In this document: piece after piece, positions 33,431-42,731 of the stretch
Layout: every line of letters starts with the position of its first letter
Numbering within the stretch: the stretch's first letter is position 1
Assembly (NCBI GenBank): GCA_017995195.1
Contig: JAGOJI010000007.1
Location: forward strand, 1-42,977
Direction of reading: 5' to 3'
Length of the DNA stretch: 42,977 bases
Source: Cloacibacterium sp.
GTDB taxonomy: Bacteria; Bacteroidota; Bacteroidia; Flavobacteriales; Weeksellaceae
Program-made: the position numbers and the translations under genes
Notes under the pieces: model-generated
What the model was told of the DNA's origin: nothing
What the model saw: only the letters and a program-made list of their open reading frames with translations
Database searches by the model: none

Positions 33431-34219
33431 TTATTTGGGTCGGGCTTCGCTTCCTGCCAGGATCCCACCGTCTATAGTGAGTTCTATTCCTGTAATATAT
33501 CTGCTTTCTTCTCCGGCGAGATACAATGCTCCAAAAGCTACATCTATAGGTTCTCCAAACTTCCCTAAAGGAATACTACTTTCTATTTGCTTTATCATTT
33601 GCTCTCGCTGAGTGCCTTCTCCCAACATTTGGTCCCACATAGGCGTCATAATAGCTGCCGGATGAATACTGTTACAACGGATAGCGTAAGATTTTTCGGC
33701 ACAGTACAAAGCAACGCTTTTGGTATGATTTCTCACGGCTGCTTTGCTTGAAGCATAGGCTACCGCAGAAGGAATACCTACAATGCCACTTCTTGAAGAA
33801 ATATTCACAATGCTGCCACCGCTCTCTTTCATGAGTTGGATAGCATATTTACAGCCCAACATTACTCCGTTTAGATTAACTTGATGAACCTCATTCCAAG
33901 AATCTAAATCTACATTTTCGGCATCGAAAGGTCCGGAAGTTTCCAAAAATCCTGTGATTCCGGCATTGTTGATCAAAATATCTAATTTTCCGTATTTTTT
34001 TAAAATATAATGATGAGCATTTTGCCATTCTTCCTCATTTTTTACATTCAAATGAAGGTATTCGGATTGCTGTAATTGTTTGGAAAGTTTTTTCCCCTCA
34101 TCATCATTGATGTCAGAAACAATCACTATAGCTCCTTCTCTATGAAACAACTCGGCAATAGCCCGCCCAATTCCTCTTGCAGAACCTGTTATTAAGGCTA
34201 TTTTATTTTTTAATCTCAT
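33431..34219 (-). CDS. Short-chain dehydrogenase/reductase
   Basis: The 262-residue protein is a classical SDR: cofactor loop TGSARGIGRA (about 11-20), Asp of the NAD-preferring position (VSDINDDEG), NNAG (about 87-90), catalytic Ser (ISSRSG), Tyr-x-x-x-Lys (YASSK) and a final GGI segment. The Asp after beta-2 suggests NAD(H) rather than NADP(H). The substrate is unknown; glucose-1-dehydrogenase-like or 3-oxoacyl reductase-like activities are typical. It precedes the UshA-like gene by 49 bp. Confidence 0.9.
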   Translation of the reverse strand: MRLKNKIALITGSARGIGRAIAELFHREGAIVIVSDINDDEGKKLSKQLQQSEYLHLNVKNEEEWQNAHHYILKKYGKLDILINNAGITGFLETSGPFDAENVDLDSWNEVHQVNLNGVMLGCKYAIQLMKESGGSIVNISSRSGIVGIPSAVAYASSKAAVRNHTKSVALYCAEKSYAIRCNSIHPAAIMTPMWDQMLGEGTQREQMIKQIESSIPLGKFGEPIDVAFGALYLAGEESRYITGIELTIDGGILAGSEARPK

Positions 34220-34315
34220 ACTATTTCTTATGGATTTTCAAAAGAATTCTAAAAAGGTGTTCTAAAAAAGTGGTAAATATTTTTTAATAACTATAAAGCA
34301 ATATTATTACTTATA

Positions 34316-37162
34316 TTAATGTGCTTCTAACCAATTTTTACCAACACCTACTTCTACCAAAAGTGGAACTTGAGTTTTGAAAGCTGATTCCATTTCGGTT
34401 TTGATAAGGTTTGATGCCATTTCTACTTCCTCATCGGGAGCTTCGAATACCAATTCGTCGTGTACTTGCAGAAGCATTTGAGTTTGGAGTTTTTTCTCAT
34501 CAAAAACTTGATTAATTTTAATCATTGCTATTTTAATAATATCAGCGGCACTTCCTTGTATGGGTGCGTTTACGGCATTTCTTTCGGCATGGCCTTTTAC
34601 TACAAAATTAGCTGAATTAATGTCCTGCAAATGTCTTTTTCTTCCTGCAATAGTTTCTACATAGCCTAATTTTCTAGCTTTGAGAACCTGCTCATTCATA
34701 TATTCTTTTAAGCGAGGATAGGTCTCGAAATAAGCATCAATCATTGCTTTTGCTTCGCTTCTGGAAAGTCCGGTCTGCTCAGCTAAGCCGAAGGCTCCCT
34801 GACCATAGATGATGCCGAAGTTTACCGTTTTCGCCTGACCTCTCTGGACTTTGGTAACTTCCTCCAAAGGAACTTTAAATAGTTTTGCTGCTGTAGAGGC
34901 GTGAATGTCTTCGCCGTTTTGAAAGGCTTTGATCATCTGCTCCTCATGGCTTATTTCTGCAATCAAACGCAATTCGATTTGGGAGTAATCGGCAGAGATT
35001 AATTTTTTGCCTTCTCCTGCCACAAAAGCTCCGCGAATTTGCTGTCCGCGAAGGGTACGAATAGGAATGTTCTGCAAATTAGGATTTACACTCGCCAAAC
35101 GTCCTGTAGCAGCTACGGTTTGGGCAAAGTTGGTATGTACACGTTGGGTGTCTTTGTCTATTTGTAGAGGTAAAGCGTCTACGTAGGTGGATTTTAGTTT
35201 TTGTAAGGTTCGGTATTCTAAAATAAATTTAATAATGTCGTGTTTTCCGGCTAATTTCTGTAAAACGTCCTCGGAAGTGGCGTATTGCCCTGTTTTGGTT
35301 TTTTTGGCTTTGGGGTCGAGTTGCATTTTTTCGAACAAAATTTCGCCCAGTTGTTTGGGAGAATTCATGTTGAATTCTTGTCCGGAAAGTTCAAAAATAC
35401 TTTGTTCTAATCCCTTCAAATCGTTCTCCAAATCCAAACTTTCTTTTGCCAACCAATCTTTATCTAACGAGATTCCTGCAAGTTCCATTTTAGCCAAAAC
35501 CTTCATGAGTGGCATTTCGATGTTGTAAAATACTTCTTCCAGGTTTTCTTTTTTGAGCTGAGGCTCAAATAATTGATAGAGTTGAAAGGTGACATCGGCA
35601 TCTTCCGCTGCATAATCGGTTTGGGTACGTACATCTACATCGCGTAAGGTTCCTTGGTTTTTGCCCTTTTTTCCTATCAAAGTTTCTATAGAGACCGGCT
35701 TATAATCAAGATACATTTCTGCCAGATAATCCATACCGTGTCGTCCATCGGGATTAAGTAAATAGTGAGCAATCATGGTGTCGAAAATTGCTCCTTCTAC
35801 TTCTATATTGTAATTTTTAAGGACTTTATAATCGAATTTAAGATTATGAGCAATTTTTAGAATATCCTTTTTTTCAAAAAACGGACGGAAAATCTCCAAT
35901 GTTTTCTGTGCTTCTTCCTTGTTTTGAGAAAGTGGAATGTAATATGCCAAGCCTTTTTTGTAACAGAAACTCATCCCAATAAGCTCGGCTTCCATCTCGT
36001 TGAGTGAGTTTGTTTCTGTGTCGAAACATACGGCTCTTTGCCCCAGTAAATTCTGAACCAAGATTTTTTGTGCTTTTTCGGCATCAATGTATTGATACAG
36101 ATGCTCGGCTGTTTCAATGCTTTGTTTGTTAGTAGAAATTTCTTGGTAGCTTTCTTCAAAATTGGCAAAAAGATCAAGCTGTTGTGTATTTTGAGTTGAA
36201 GTTTTTGTATTTTTGGAAGCCGTGTTTTGTATCTTCTCTTCAGAATACCCGTTACTTGGCAAAGTTTCACCCGAAGAGAATGCTTTGGTAAGGTTTTCGT
36301 ATAATCTTCGAAATTCTATTTCTTCAAAAATTTCCCGAACCATTTCAAAATCAGGTGTTTCCAAATCATATTGTTCTTGATGAAATTCAATGGGAACATC
36401 GGTAATAATGGTGGCTAATTTTTTAGATAAAATTCCTCGTTCTGCAGAGGCTTCTACTTTTTCTTTGAGCTTTCCGGTAAGTTTGTCGGTATTTGCCAAA
36501 AGCCCTTCCATAGAGCCAAATTCCTGAATAAATTTTTTGGCGGTTTTCTCTCCTACGCCTCCCAATCCCGGAATATTATCTACGGAATCTCCCATCATAC
36601 CAAGAAAGTCGATAATCTGTTTCGGGTCGTTGATTTCGTATTTGGCTTTAATTTCTTCTACACCCAAGATTTCTACATCGCCTCCTTTGAGCCCAGGTTT
36701 GTAGATTTTGATTTTATCGGTCACTAATTGGGCAAAATCTTTGTCGGGCGTTACCATAAATGTGGTGTAGCCTTCGCTTTGGGCTTTGTAAGCAATGGTG
36801 CCAATAACATCGTCTGCTTCATAGCCTTCTACTCCCAAAATAGGAATTTTCATGGCGTTCAAAATTCTTTCTATATAAGGTTTTGCTACGATAATGGCTT
36901 CGGGAGTTTCTCCGCGATTAGCTTTGTATTCTGCAAAATCTTCGTGGCGAATGTTGCTTCTGCCGACATCAAAAACTACTGCTAAGTGAGATGGGCGTTC
37001 TCTCTTGATGAGTTCTATCAAGGAATTGGTAAACCCGAAAATTGCAGAGGTATTGAGTCCTTTGGTAGAGATTCTGGGATTCTTTATAAAAGCATAATAG
37101 CCACGGAAAATCATGGCATAGGCATCGACAAGGAAAAGGCGTTTATCGGTATTGTGTGACAT
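34316..37162 (-). CDS. polA: DNA polymerase I
   Basis: The 948-residue protein has all three PolA parts: a 5'-3' exonuclease (about 1-290, KRLFLVDAYAMIFRGYYAF, GYEADDVIGT, MGDSVDNIPG), a 3'-5' proofreading domain (about 350-540, CFDTETNSL giving the Asp-x-Glu pair) and the polymerase (about 560-948, ADYSQIELRLIAEISH, KTVNFGIIYG, QVHDELVFE). It fills gaps and removes RNA primers. The proofreading acidic residues are kept, unlike in Taq polymerase. A minus-strand TATCTTTG (37167-37174) ends 4 bp before the ATG, suggesting a nearly leaderless transcript if used. Confidence 0.97.
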   Translation of the reverse strand: MSHNTDKRLFLVDAYAMIFRGYYAFIKNPRISTKGLNTSAIFGFTNSLIELIKRERPSHLAVVFDVGRSNIRHEDFAEYKANRGETPEAIIVAKPYIERILNAMKIPILGVEGYEADDVIGTIAYKAQSEGYTTFMVTPDKDFAQLVTDKIKIYKPGLKGGDVEILGVEEIKAKYEINDPKQIIDFLGMMGDSVDNIPGLGGVGEKTAKKFIQEFGSMEGLLANTDKLTGKLKEKVEASAERGILSKKLATIITDVPIEFHQEQYDLETPDFEMVREIFEEIEFRRLYENLTKAFSSGETLPSNGYSEEKIQNTASKNTKTSTQNTQQLDLFANFEESYQEISTNKQSIETAEHLYQYIDAEKAQKILVQNLLGQRAVCFDTETNSLNEMEAELIGMSFCYKKGLAYYIPLSQNKEEAQKTLEIFRPFFEKKDILKIAHNLKFDYKVLKNYNIEVEGAIFDTMIAHYLLNPDGRHGMDYLAEMYLDYKPVSIETLIGKKGKNQGTLRDVDVRTQTDYAAEDADVTFQLYQLFEPQLKKENLEEVFYNIEMPLMKVLAKMELAGISLDKDWLAKESLDLENDLKGLEQSIFELSGQEFNMNSPKQLGEILFEKMQLDPKAKKTKTGQYATSEDVLQKLAGKHDIIKFILEYRTLQKLKSTYVDALPLQIDKDTQRVHTNFAQTVAATGRLASVNPNLQNIPIRTLRGQQIRGAFVAGEGKKLISADYSQIELRLIAEISHEEQMIKAFQNGEDIHASTAAKLFKVPLEEVTKVQRGQAKTVNFGIIYGQGAFGLAEQTGLSRSEAKAMIDAYFETYPRLKEYMNEQVLKARKLGYVETIAGRKRHLQDINSANFVVKGHAERNAVNAPIQGSAADIIKIAMIKINQVFDEKKLQTQMLLQVHDELVFEAPDEEVEMASNLIKTEMESAFKTQVPLLVEVGVGKNWLEAH

Positions 37163-37301
37163 AGAGCAAAGATAGTTTTTTTGTCCGGAAGATGGAAGTG
37201 GAAAATGGAGTTAGATGTCTTAATAGTTGGTAAAATTTGTGGTGGTTTTAATTTATAAAATACTATCTTTACTCTAACCCAATCATTAATTCTAAAATGT
37301 T

Positions 37302-37874
37302 ATGAAGGAAACAAAGGTAATTTCGATGAAATCTACGGTCTTATTCTTAATCTTATTGGTAGTTTTTTCGTCATGTAATAAAGATAATGATACGAATCAA
37401 TTCTATTTGAGGTTTAAAGTAGATGGTGTGCAGAAGGAGTATATAAATAATTCGATCTCGGTAAAGTATTCTTATTTGAAATCGAGAAACAAACATGTAC
37501 TGATGAATTTAAGTGGCAATAATACGGGCGATAAAGCAACTTCTACAGAAGAGTTGTTTATTGGCTTAGATGCAACTTTATTTGGTGGAAATGCCAATTG
37601 GATAGGAACAGACCTAAAAGCAGGAACTTACAATTCTAGTGGAGAAACGGGTATTGTAGATGAATATTACATTTTAGCACCTATGTTTTTGAGCAATGGC
37701 GATTGGTCTTTGCCGGGAAGCAATGATTTTAGCATTACCTATACACAAATTGATAAATCTACTGCAAAGGGTACATTCTCAGGATTTATAGGCGGTGGCA
37801 TAAGTGGTTCCAGAAAAGAAATAACCAACGGAGAATTTTATGTAAAAGTAAATTATGTAGAAACTGATAAATAG
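37302..37874 (+). CDS. Small lipoprotein, unknown
   Basis: The 190-residue product has a lipoprotein signal with lipobox FSSC (Cys25 counted from ATG 37302; ATG 37326 gives a shorter signal and is equally possible). The mature part is beta-rich with many Gly, Asn, Thr and Ser (TGDKATSTEELFIGLDATLFGG, then GTFSGFIGGGISGS). Such small beta-sandwich lipoproteins are frequent in flavobacteria with no known function. It is divergent from polA. Confidence 0.75.
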   Translation: MKETKVISMKSTVLFLILLVVFSSCNKDNDTNQFYLRFKVDGVQKEYINNSISVKYSYLKSRNKHVLMNLSGNNTGDKATSTEELFIGLDATLFGGNANWIGTDLKAGTYNSSGETGIVDEYYILAPMFLSNGDWSLPGSNDFSITYTQIDKSTAKGTFSGFIGGGISGSRKEITNGEFYVKVNYVETDK

Positions 37875-37932
37875 ATTAGGACTCAATATTGTTATTGGTT
37901 GGCTACTCTAAGTCAGTTGTAATATAATTTTC

Positions 37933-38259
37933 TTAGACAATTTCACTGGTTAAGCCTCTGCTAATCAGTTTTTCGTGCATGGGTTTCAGTATTTCCATAG
38001 CACCTGTTTTTACGGTGCACTTTCCTTTGTAATGCACAAGAATGGTACACTGCTCAGCCTGTTCTAAGGTATGTTTACAGATTTCGACTAAGCATTCAAT
38101 TACAAAATCGAAGGTGTTGACATCGTCGTTATGTAAAACCAATTTGTTTTCGATGTCGGTTTCTTCCATCAAAAGTACTTCTTCCTCGTACTCCCGCTGA
38201 GGGTGGTCGTAATTATGAATATTATATTTTTTCAATTTCTTCAATAATTTCGTCTGCAA
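37933..38259 (-). CDS. clpS: ClpS adaptor of the ClpAP protease
   Basis: ClpS delivers N-degron substrates to ClpA. The ClpS core is clear: LVLHNDDVNTFDFVIECL, KHTLEQAEQCTILVHYKG, and the end MHEKLISRGLTSEIV. The HNDD loop is the conserved start of the core that contacts N-degrons. The start is uncertain: ATG 38259 overlaps the upstream CNNM gene by 38 bp, whereas ATG 38169 would drop the conserved HPQREYEEEV segment. I kept 38259. No homologue of clpA is in the window. Confidence 0.92.
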   Translation of the reverse strand: MQTKLLKKLKKYNIHNYDHPQREYEEEVLLMEETDIENKLVLHNDDVNTFDFVIECLVEICKHTLEQAEQCTILVHYKGKCTVKTGAMEILKPMHEKLISRGLTSEIV

Positions 38260-39577
38260 TGCTTGGTCTTTCGTATTTCAGTTCTACCAAATCTACACTT
38301 TTGTTCTGCATTTTCAGAATTTTAAAAGAATAATCGTTCAGTTTAAATTCTTGGTTTTCTTCCGGAATATCGGCTAATTCATGCAAAATATATCCTGCTA
38401 AGGTATTGTATTCGCTATCTTCGGGTAAAGATTTGGGGAGGTGTTCATTAATTTCGTCTAAAGGCTGGGTTGCCTGTACCCAATATACGTTATCCGCTAC
38501 TTTTTCTACTATTTTCTCTTCGTCATCTTCCTCGTCTTGTATTTCTCCTACCAATTCCTCTAAGATATCTTCTAATGTTACAATACCTTCGGTACCTCCA
38601 AATTCATCGATTACAATAGCGAGATGTTGTTTTTTTACCTGAAAAACATTCAGTAAATCGGAAATTTTCTTGCTTCCTACAACAAAAAAGGCTTCACGAA
38701 GGAATTTTCTTAGGTTAAAATCACCAAGTTCATTTCTGTTCTTGATGTATTCTCGCATGATTTCCTTGGTGTAGAAAATACCAATAATATTATCTATAGA
38801 GCCTTCAAAAACAGGTATTCTGGAATAGCCGGCATCTATCATTTTTTTGATATTTTCTTCTATATCGTCATTGATATCAATGGTTACAATGTTCTGTCTC
38901 GGTACCATTACCTGCTTGGCGGTATGATCGGTAAAGTCGAAAGCATTTTTGATGATCTCATAATTTTCTTCTTCTATTTCTCCTCCTGCTGCACTCTGTT
39001 TTACCAAAAGTTGAAGTTCTTCGGTAGAGTGAATCTCGTGTTCCGATGCAGGATCTACCTTTATTAAACGAAGAAAGGCATTGGAAAAGGAATTCATGAG
39101 CCAAATAAATGGTCGAAAAATATTATAGAATAAAATTAAAGGCCACGAAATAAACATGGTGGTAGGTTCGGGCTTTCTGATGGCGATAGATTTAGGAACC
39201 AATTCGCCGAAAACAATGTGCATTACTGTAATAATGAGAAAACTACTCGCCACAGAAATAGTGGTAATAGTTGCCGGAGCTATTTTTACTTCGAACTCAT
39301 GAAACAAATCTTCAAAAATATGGTGAAGGGCACTTTCCCCGACCCAACCCAATGCTAAACTCGCAAGGGTAATCCCGAGTTGGGTTGCAGACAAATAGGC
39401 GTCAAGATTTTTGATTATTTTTTCAGCTTGTTTTGCCATGGCGTTGCCTTCGGCAGCTTTGAGCTGAATTTGAGAGTAACGAACTTTAACTATTGAGAAT
39501 TCGGCGGCTACGAAGAAGCCATTTAATAGAACTAAAAATACGGCTATAATAAGTTTGACTAAACTATCGGGGTCCAT
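38222..39577 (-). CDS. CNNM/CorC-type (hemolysin family) membrane protein
   Basis: The 451-residue protein has a DUF21/CNNM membrane domain (about 1-190, opening with LVKLIIAVFLVLLNGFFVAAEFS and ALGWVGE), a CBS pair (about 210-330, VMVPRQNIVTIDINDD and FGGTEGIVTLEDILEELVGEIQDE) and a C-terminal CorC_HlyC domain (about 345-440). Such proteins are linked to magnesium/cobalt efflux; in flavobacteria GldE belongs to this family, so GldE is an alternative name, but I cannot separate it from paralogues. The gene overlaps clpS by 38 bp. Confidence 0.88.
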   Translation of the reverse strand: MDPDSLVKLIIAVFLVLLNGFFVAAEFSIVKVRYSQIQLKAAEGNAMAKQAEKIIKNLDAYLSATQLGITLASLALGWVGESALHHIFEDLFHEFEVKIAPATITTISVASSFLIITVMHIVFGELVPKSIAIRKPEPTTMFISWPLILFYNIFRPFIWLMNSFSNAFLRLIKVDPASEHEIHSTEELQLLVKQSAAGGEIEEENYEIIKNAFDFTDHTAKQVMVPRQNIVTIDINDDIEENIKKMIDAGYSRIPVFEGSIDNIIGIFYTKEIMREYIKNRNELGDFNLRKFLREAFFVVGSKKISDLLNVFQVKKQHLAIVIDEFGGTEGIVTLEDILEELVGEIQDEEDDEEKIVEKVADNVYWVQATQPLDEINEHLPKSLPEDSEYNTLAGYILHELADIPEENQEFKLNDYSFKILKMQNKSVDLVELKYERPSIADEIIEEIEKI

Positions 39578-39604
39578 TTATTTTAAATGTTAAACATAAT
39601 TATT

Positions 39605-39612
39605 GCAAATAT
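39605..39612 (-). promoter_or_regulatory. Candidate -7 box of the CNNM gene
   Basis: Minus-strand TATATTTG matches TAnnTTTG, 27 bp upstream of the start; no -33 TTG at normal spacing is seen. Confidence 0.4.
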
Positions 39613-39984
39613 ATATATAATTTTAATATAGTAGTATGACAAAAATATGATGCACAGGCTAAACATACTAAAATCTATGAAACTTATTTTGAAATATTAA
39701 GAAATTAAGTCTTTATTAAAAGAGGTTAATACAAAATTGACTCATCAATCCATTAATAGAATTGAATCTAAATTTTCTGAAATTCTTAGAATTTGTTTAA
39801 TTTTCTTTTAAAATAATCTTTATACTAACATCAGTTCGGGATAAAATATTTAATCATAAAGATAAATAAGGATGTTTATTAAACTGATTTCTATATATTT
39901 AAGGTTATAGCCAAGGTATAAAACTTATTGAAGTAATGTCGAGTTTGTATTGCATTCTTATCATAAAGCGACCTGGTCTATCTT

Positions 39985-40029
39985 AAAAACAATCATGAAA
40001 ATAAAGCCTTTATTTTCATGATTGTTTTT
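39985..40029 (-). terminator. Terminator of the pyruvate dehydrogenase E2 gene
   Basis: AAAAACAATCATGAAAATA (39985-40003) and TATTTTCATGATTGTTTTT (40011-40029) form a perfect 19-bp stem with a 7-nt loop. The minus-strand product ends in T-rich sequence. A second perfect palindrome TAACCCGA-T-TCGGGTTA (40039-40055) lies between the stop codon and this stem. Confidence 0.75.
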
Positions 40030-40068
40030 AATTTTTGTTAACCCGATTCGGGTTAGTTATAATTAAAA

Positions 40069-41661
40069 TTATAAAAGCATTGCCAGCGGGTTTTCCAAAT
40101 ATTCTCTTAGACTTTGTAAGAATTGTGCTCCTGTTGCTCCGTCTACCACACGATGGTCGCACGCCAAAGATAGTTTCATGGTGTTGCCCACAACAACTTG
40201 TCCGTTTTTAACCACCGGTTTTTCAACAATAGCACCTACGGATAAAATACATGAATTAGGCTGGTTGATAATGGAAGTAAAAGTTTCAATCCCGAACATT
40301 CCCAAATTGGAAATAGAGAATGTGCTTCCTTCCATTTCGTTGGCTTTCAGTCCTTTGGATTTGGCTCTGCTTGCTAAATCTTTTACCGAACCCGAAATTT
40401 GTCCGAAACTCATTTGGTCGGCATTTTTCAGAACCGGAACTACCAAGCCATCTTCTATAGCAACCGCCACACCGATATTGATGTTTCCGTGGTGGATAAT
40501 CTTATCGCCCGCCCAACTGCTGTTTACCTGTTGGTGTTTTCTAAGTGCCAATGAGGTTGCTTTGATCACAATATCGTTAAAAGAGATTTTGGATTCGGAT
40601 AGGGTATTGATTTCTTTTCGTGCTTCAATAGCCCTATCCATATCTATTTCCACCATCAAATAATAATGTGGAGCCGTGAATTTGCTTTCGCTTAAGCGAG
40701 AGGCAATGATGTTTCTTACTTGAGAATTAAGCGTTTCTGTAGTCTCACCCTGAACAAAACTCATGGCAACTTGTGCCGATGGAGTTGTGGCAGATGGTTT
40801 AGATTGATGAGTAGCAGAAGGTGTATAATTCTCGATATCTTTTTTCACAATTCTGCCATGGTCTCCACTTCCCTGAACGGTATAAATATCAATTCCTTTT
40901 TCCTGTGCCATTTTTCTGGCTAAAGGAGAAATGTTGATGCGGCTATCCGATTGTTTCTGATTGTTTGCAGGAAGTTGATGGGAGTTGTTTTGAGCTTGGG
41001 GAGCTGTATTTTCTACTTTTTGGACTGCTGCCGATTGGGTGTTAACTGCTGAACTGCTTACAAAAGCTGAAACATCTGTTCCCGCAGGACCTATAATGGC
41101 CAAAACTTCATCTACTTTTGTAGCATTTCCTTCAGAAACGCCTTGGTAAAGCAAGGTTCCTATAAATTCGCTTTCAAAATCTTGTACGGCTTTATCGGTT
41201 TCTATCTCTGCAATTACCTCGCCCTCTTTTACAGCATCTCCTACATTTTTGTTCCATTTAGCAACTTTACCTTCCGTCATTGTATCGGAGAGTCTTGGCA
41301 TAGTAATGATATGAATATCCGAAGGAATTTCCTGAGGAGCAGCGGTCTTATCTTGTGCTTCCGCTTGTACTTCTTTTTCTTGAGTAGAAGCGGTAGGAGT
41401 AAGCAAGCCCGAAATATCCTCACCTTCGTTTCCTACAATTGCCAAAATGCTGTCTACAGCAGCTTGTTCACCTTCTTGGGTTCCTATGTATAAAAGTTTT
41501 CCGTTGAATTCACACTCAAAGTCCTGTACGGCTTTATCGGTTTCTATTTCCGCTAAAACATCTCCTTCTTTTACGGTATCTCCAACACTTTTGTGCCATT
41601 TGGATACTTTACCTTCTTTCATGGTGTCCGACAAACGCGGCATGGTAATTACTTCTGCCAT
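40069..41661 (-). CDS. pdhC: Pyruvate dehydrogenase E2 (dihydrolipoamide acetyltransferase)
   Basis: The 530-residue E2 transfers acetyl groups to CoA in the pyruvate dehydrogenase complex. It has two lipoyl domains (about 1-80 and 115-200, each with EIETDKAVQDFE carrying the lipoylated Lys), Ala/Pro/Gln-rich hinges, a peripheral-subunit-binding domain (about 243-280, RINISPLARKMAQEKGIDI) and the catalytic domain with DHRVVDG. A likely E1 alpha gene lies 65 bp upstream on the same strand, so the two form an operon. E1 beta and E3 are not in the window. Symbols vary (pdhC/aceF). Confidence 0.93.
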   Translation of the reverse strand: MAEVITMPRLSDTMKEGKVSKWHKSVGDTVKEGDVLAEIETDKAVQDFECEFNGKLLYIGTQEGEQAAVDSILAIVGNEGEDISGLLTPTASTQEKEVQAEAQDKTAAPQEIPSDIHIITMPRLSDTMTEGKVAKWNKNVGDAVKEGEVIAEIETDKAVQDFESEFIGTLLYQGVSEGNATKVDEVLAIIGPAGTDVSAFVSSSAVNTQSAAVQKVENTAPQAQNNSHQLPANNQKQSDSRINISPLARKMAQEKGIDIYTVQGSGDHGRIVKKDIENYTPSATHQSKPSATTPSAQVAMSFVQGETTETLNSQVRNIIASRLSESKFTAPHYYLMVEIDMDRAIEARKEINTLSESKISFNDIVIKATSLALRKHQQVNSSWAGDKIIHHGNINIGVAVAIEDGLVVPVLKNADQMSFGQISGSVKDLASRAKSKGLKANEMEGSTFSISNLGMFGIETFTSIINQPNSCILSVGAIVEKPVVKNGQVVVGNTMKLSLACDHRVVDGATGAQFLQSLREYLENPLAMLL

Positions 41662-41726
41662 ATTTTTAATTTATAATTTGAAATTCGAAATTTAAAATCA
41701 TATTTCGAATAAATAATTAATTGTTT

Positions 41727-42731
41727 TTACTGATTTTCAACTTGATCTAAAAACGGATAATCCGGCTCGGAATATACATATTTGTACATGACGTCTGCTT
41801 CGGGAAATGGTGATTTTTCCATAAAATCTACACATTCCTCTACAAAGGCTCTGGATTTTTCGTCGATAGCTTCCAGTTCTGCTTCGGTAGCCCAAGAATT
41901 GCTCAGGATTCTATTCTTTACCAATTCTATAGGATCTTCTTCCTTTGCCATAGCTACTTCTTCTTTGGTTCGGTAAGGTTCGGCATCGGACATGGAGTGT
42001 CCTCTGTATCGGTAAGTTCGTGCTTCTATAAAGGTAGGTCCGTCTCCTCTTCTTGCTCTTTCTATGGCTTCGTAAGCGGCTTCTGCTACTTTCTCGGGAT
42101 CCATAGCATCTACAGGGAGACTAGGCATTTCGTAGCCTAAACCTAATTTGTAAATATCTTCGTGGTTAGCAGTTCTTTTTACGGAGGTTCCCATGGCGTA
42201 TTGGTTGTTTTCACAAACAAAAATAACAGGTAATTTCCAGTTCATTGCCATATTGAATGTTTCGTGTAAAGCTCCTTGCCGAACAGCACCGTCTCCAAAA
42301 AAGCAGATATTAACAGCTTTTCTGTCGAAATATTTGTCTGCAAATGCAATACCGGCACCAAGAGGAATTTGTCCTCCTACAATACCGTGCCCACCATAAA
42401 AACGATGCTCCTTGCTAAAAATGTGCATAGAACCTCCCAGTCCTTGAGATGTTCCTGTAGATTTTCCGCATAATTCCGATAAAATTCTTTTGGGATCAAC
42501 TCCCATCGCCATAGGATGTACGTGGCAACGATATGCGGTAATCATACTGTCTTTGGTTAAATCCATAGCATGGGTAAACCCGGCAGGAATGGCCTCCTGA
42601 CCATTGTATAAATGTAAAAAACCTCTGATTTTTTGTTTCAGATAAAGTGAGCGGCATTTGTCTTCAAAACGACGCCACATGGTCATATCGGCATACCATT
42701 GAAGGTAAACTTCTTTTGAAAATTCTTTCAT
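41727..42731 (-). CDS. pdhA: Pyruvate dehydrogenase E1 alpha subunit
   Basis: The 334-residue E1 alpha binds thiamine diphosphate. GDG...ENNQ (GDGAVRQGALHETFNMAMNW, then CENNQYAMGTSVKR) is the TPP motif, and YRYRGHSMSDAEPYR corresponds to the phosphorylation-loop region of the family. It works with E1 beta (elsewhere) and the E2 encoded 65 bp downstream. A few candidate -7-like sequences upstream (for example 42840-42847) are too weak to call. Confidence 0.94.
   Translation of the reverse strand: MKEFSKEVYLQWYADMTMWRRFEDKCRSLYLKQKIRGFLHLYNGQEAIPAGFTHAMDLTKDSMITAYRCHVHPMAMGVDPKRILSELCGKSTGTSQGLGGSMHIFSKEHRFYGGHGIVGGQIPLGAGIAFADKYFDRKAVNICFFGDGAVRQGALHETFNMAMNWKLPVIFVCENNQYAMGTSVKRTANHEDIYKLGLGYEMPSLPVDAMDPEKVAEAAYEAIERARRGDGPTFIEARTYRYRGHSMSDAEPYRTKEEVAMAKEEDPIELVKNRILSNSWATEAELEAIDEKSRAFVEECVDFMEKSPFPEADVMYKYVYSEPDYPFLDQVENQ

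Larger units (their letters stand above)
39578..40068. other. Gene-free region with a long perfect hairpin
   Basis: This 491-bp gap between the CNNM gene and the E2 gene holds a minus-strand -7-like box TATATTTG (39605-39612), 27 bp before the CNNM start, a strong hairpin (39985-40029) and a 17-nt palindrome (40039-40055). No reading frame or RNA gene is recognised. Confidence 0.6.

Noticed and set aside
33382..33468. Longer UshA-like start inside the SDR gene
   Set aside because: It would bury the signal peptide behind 29 hydrophilic residues and overlap the neighbouring gene; ATG 33381 gives a normal signal sequence.
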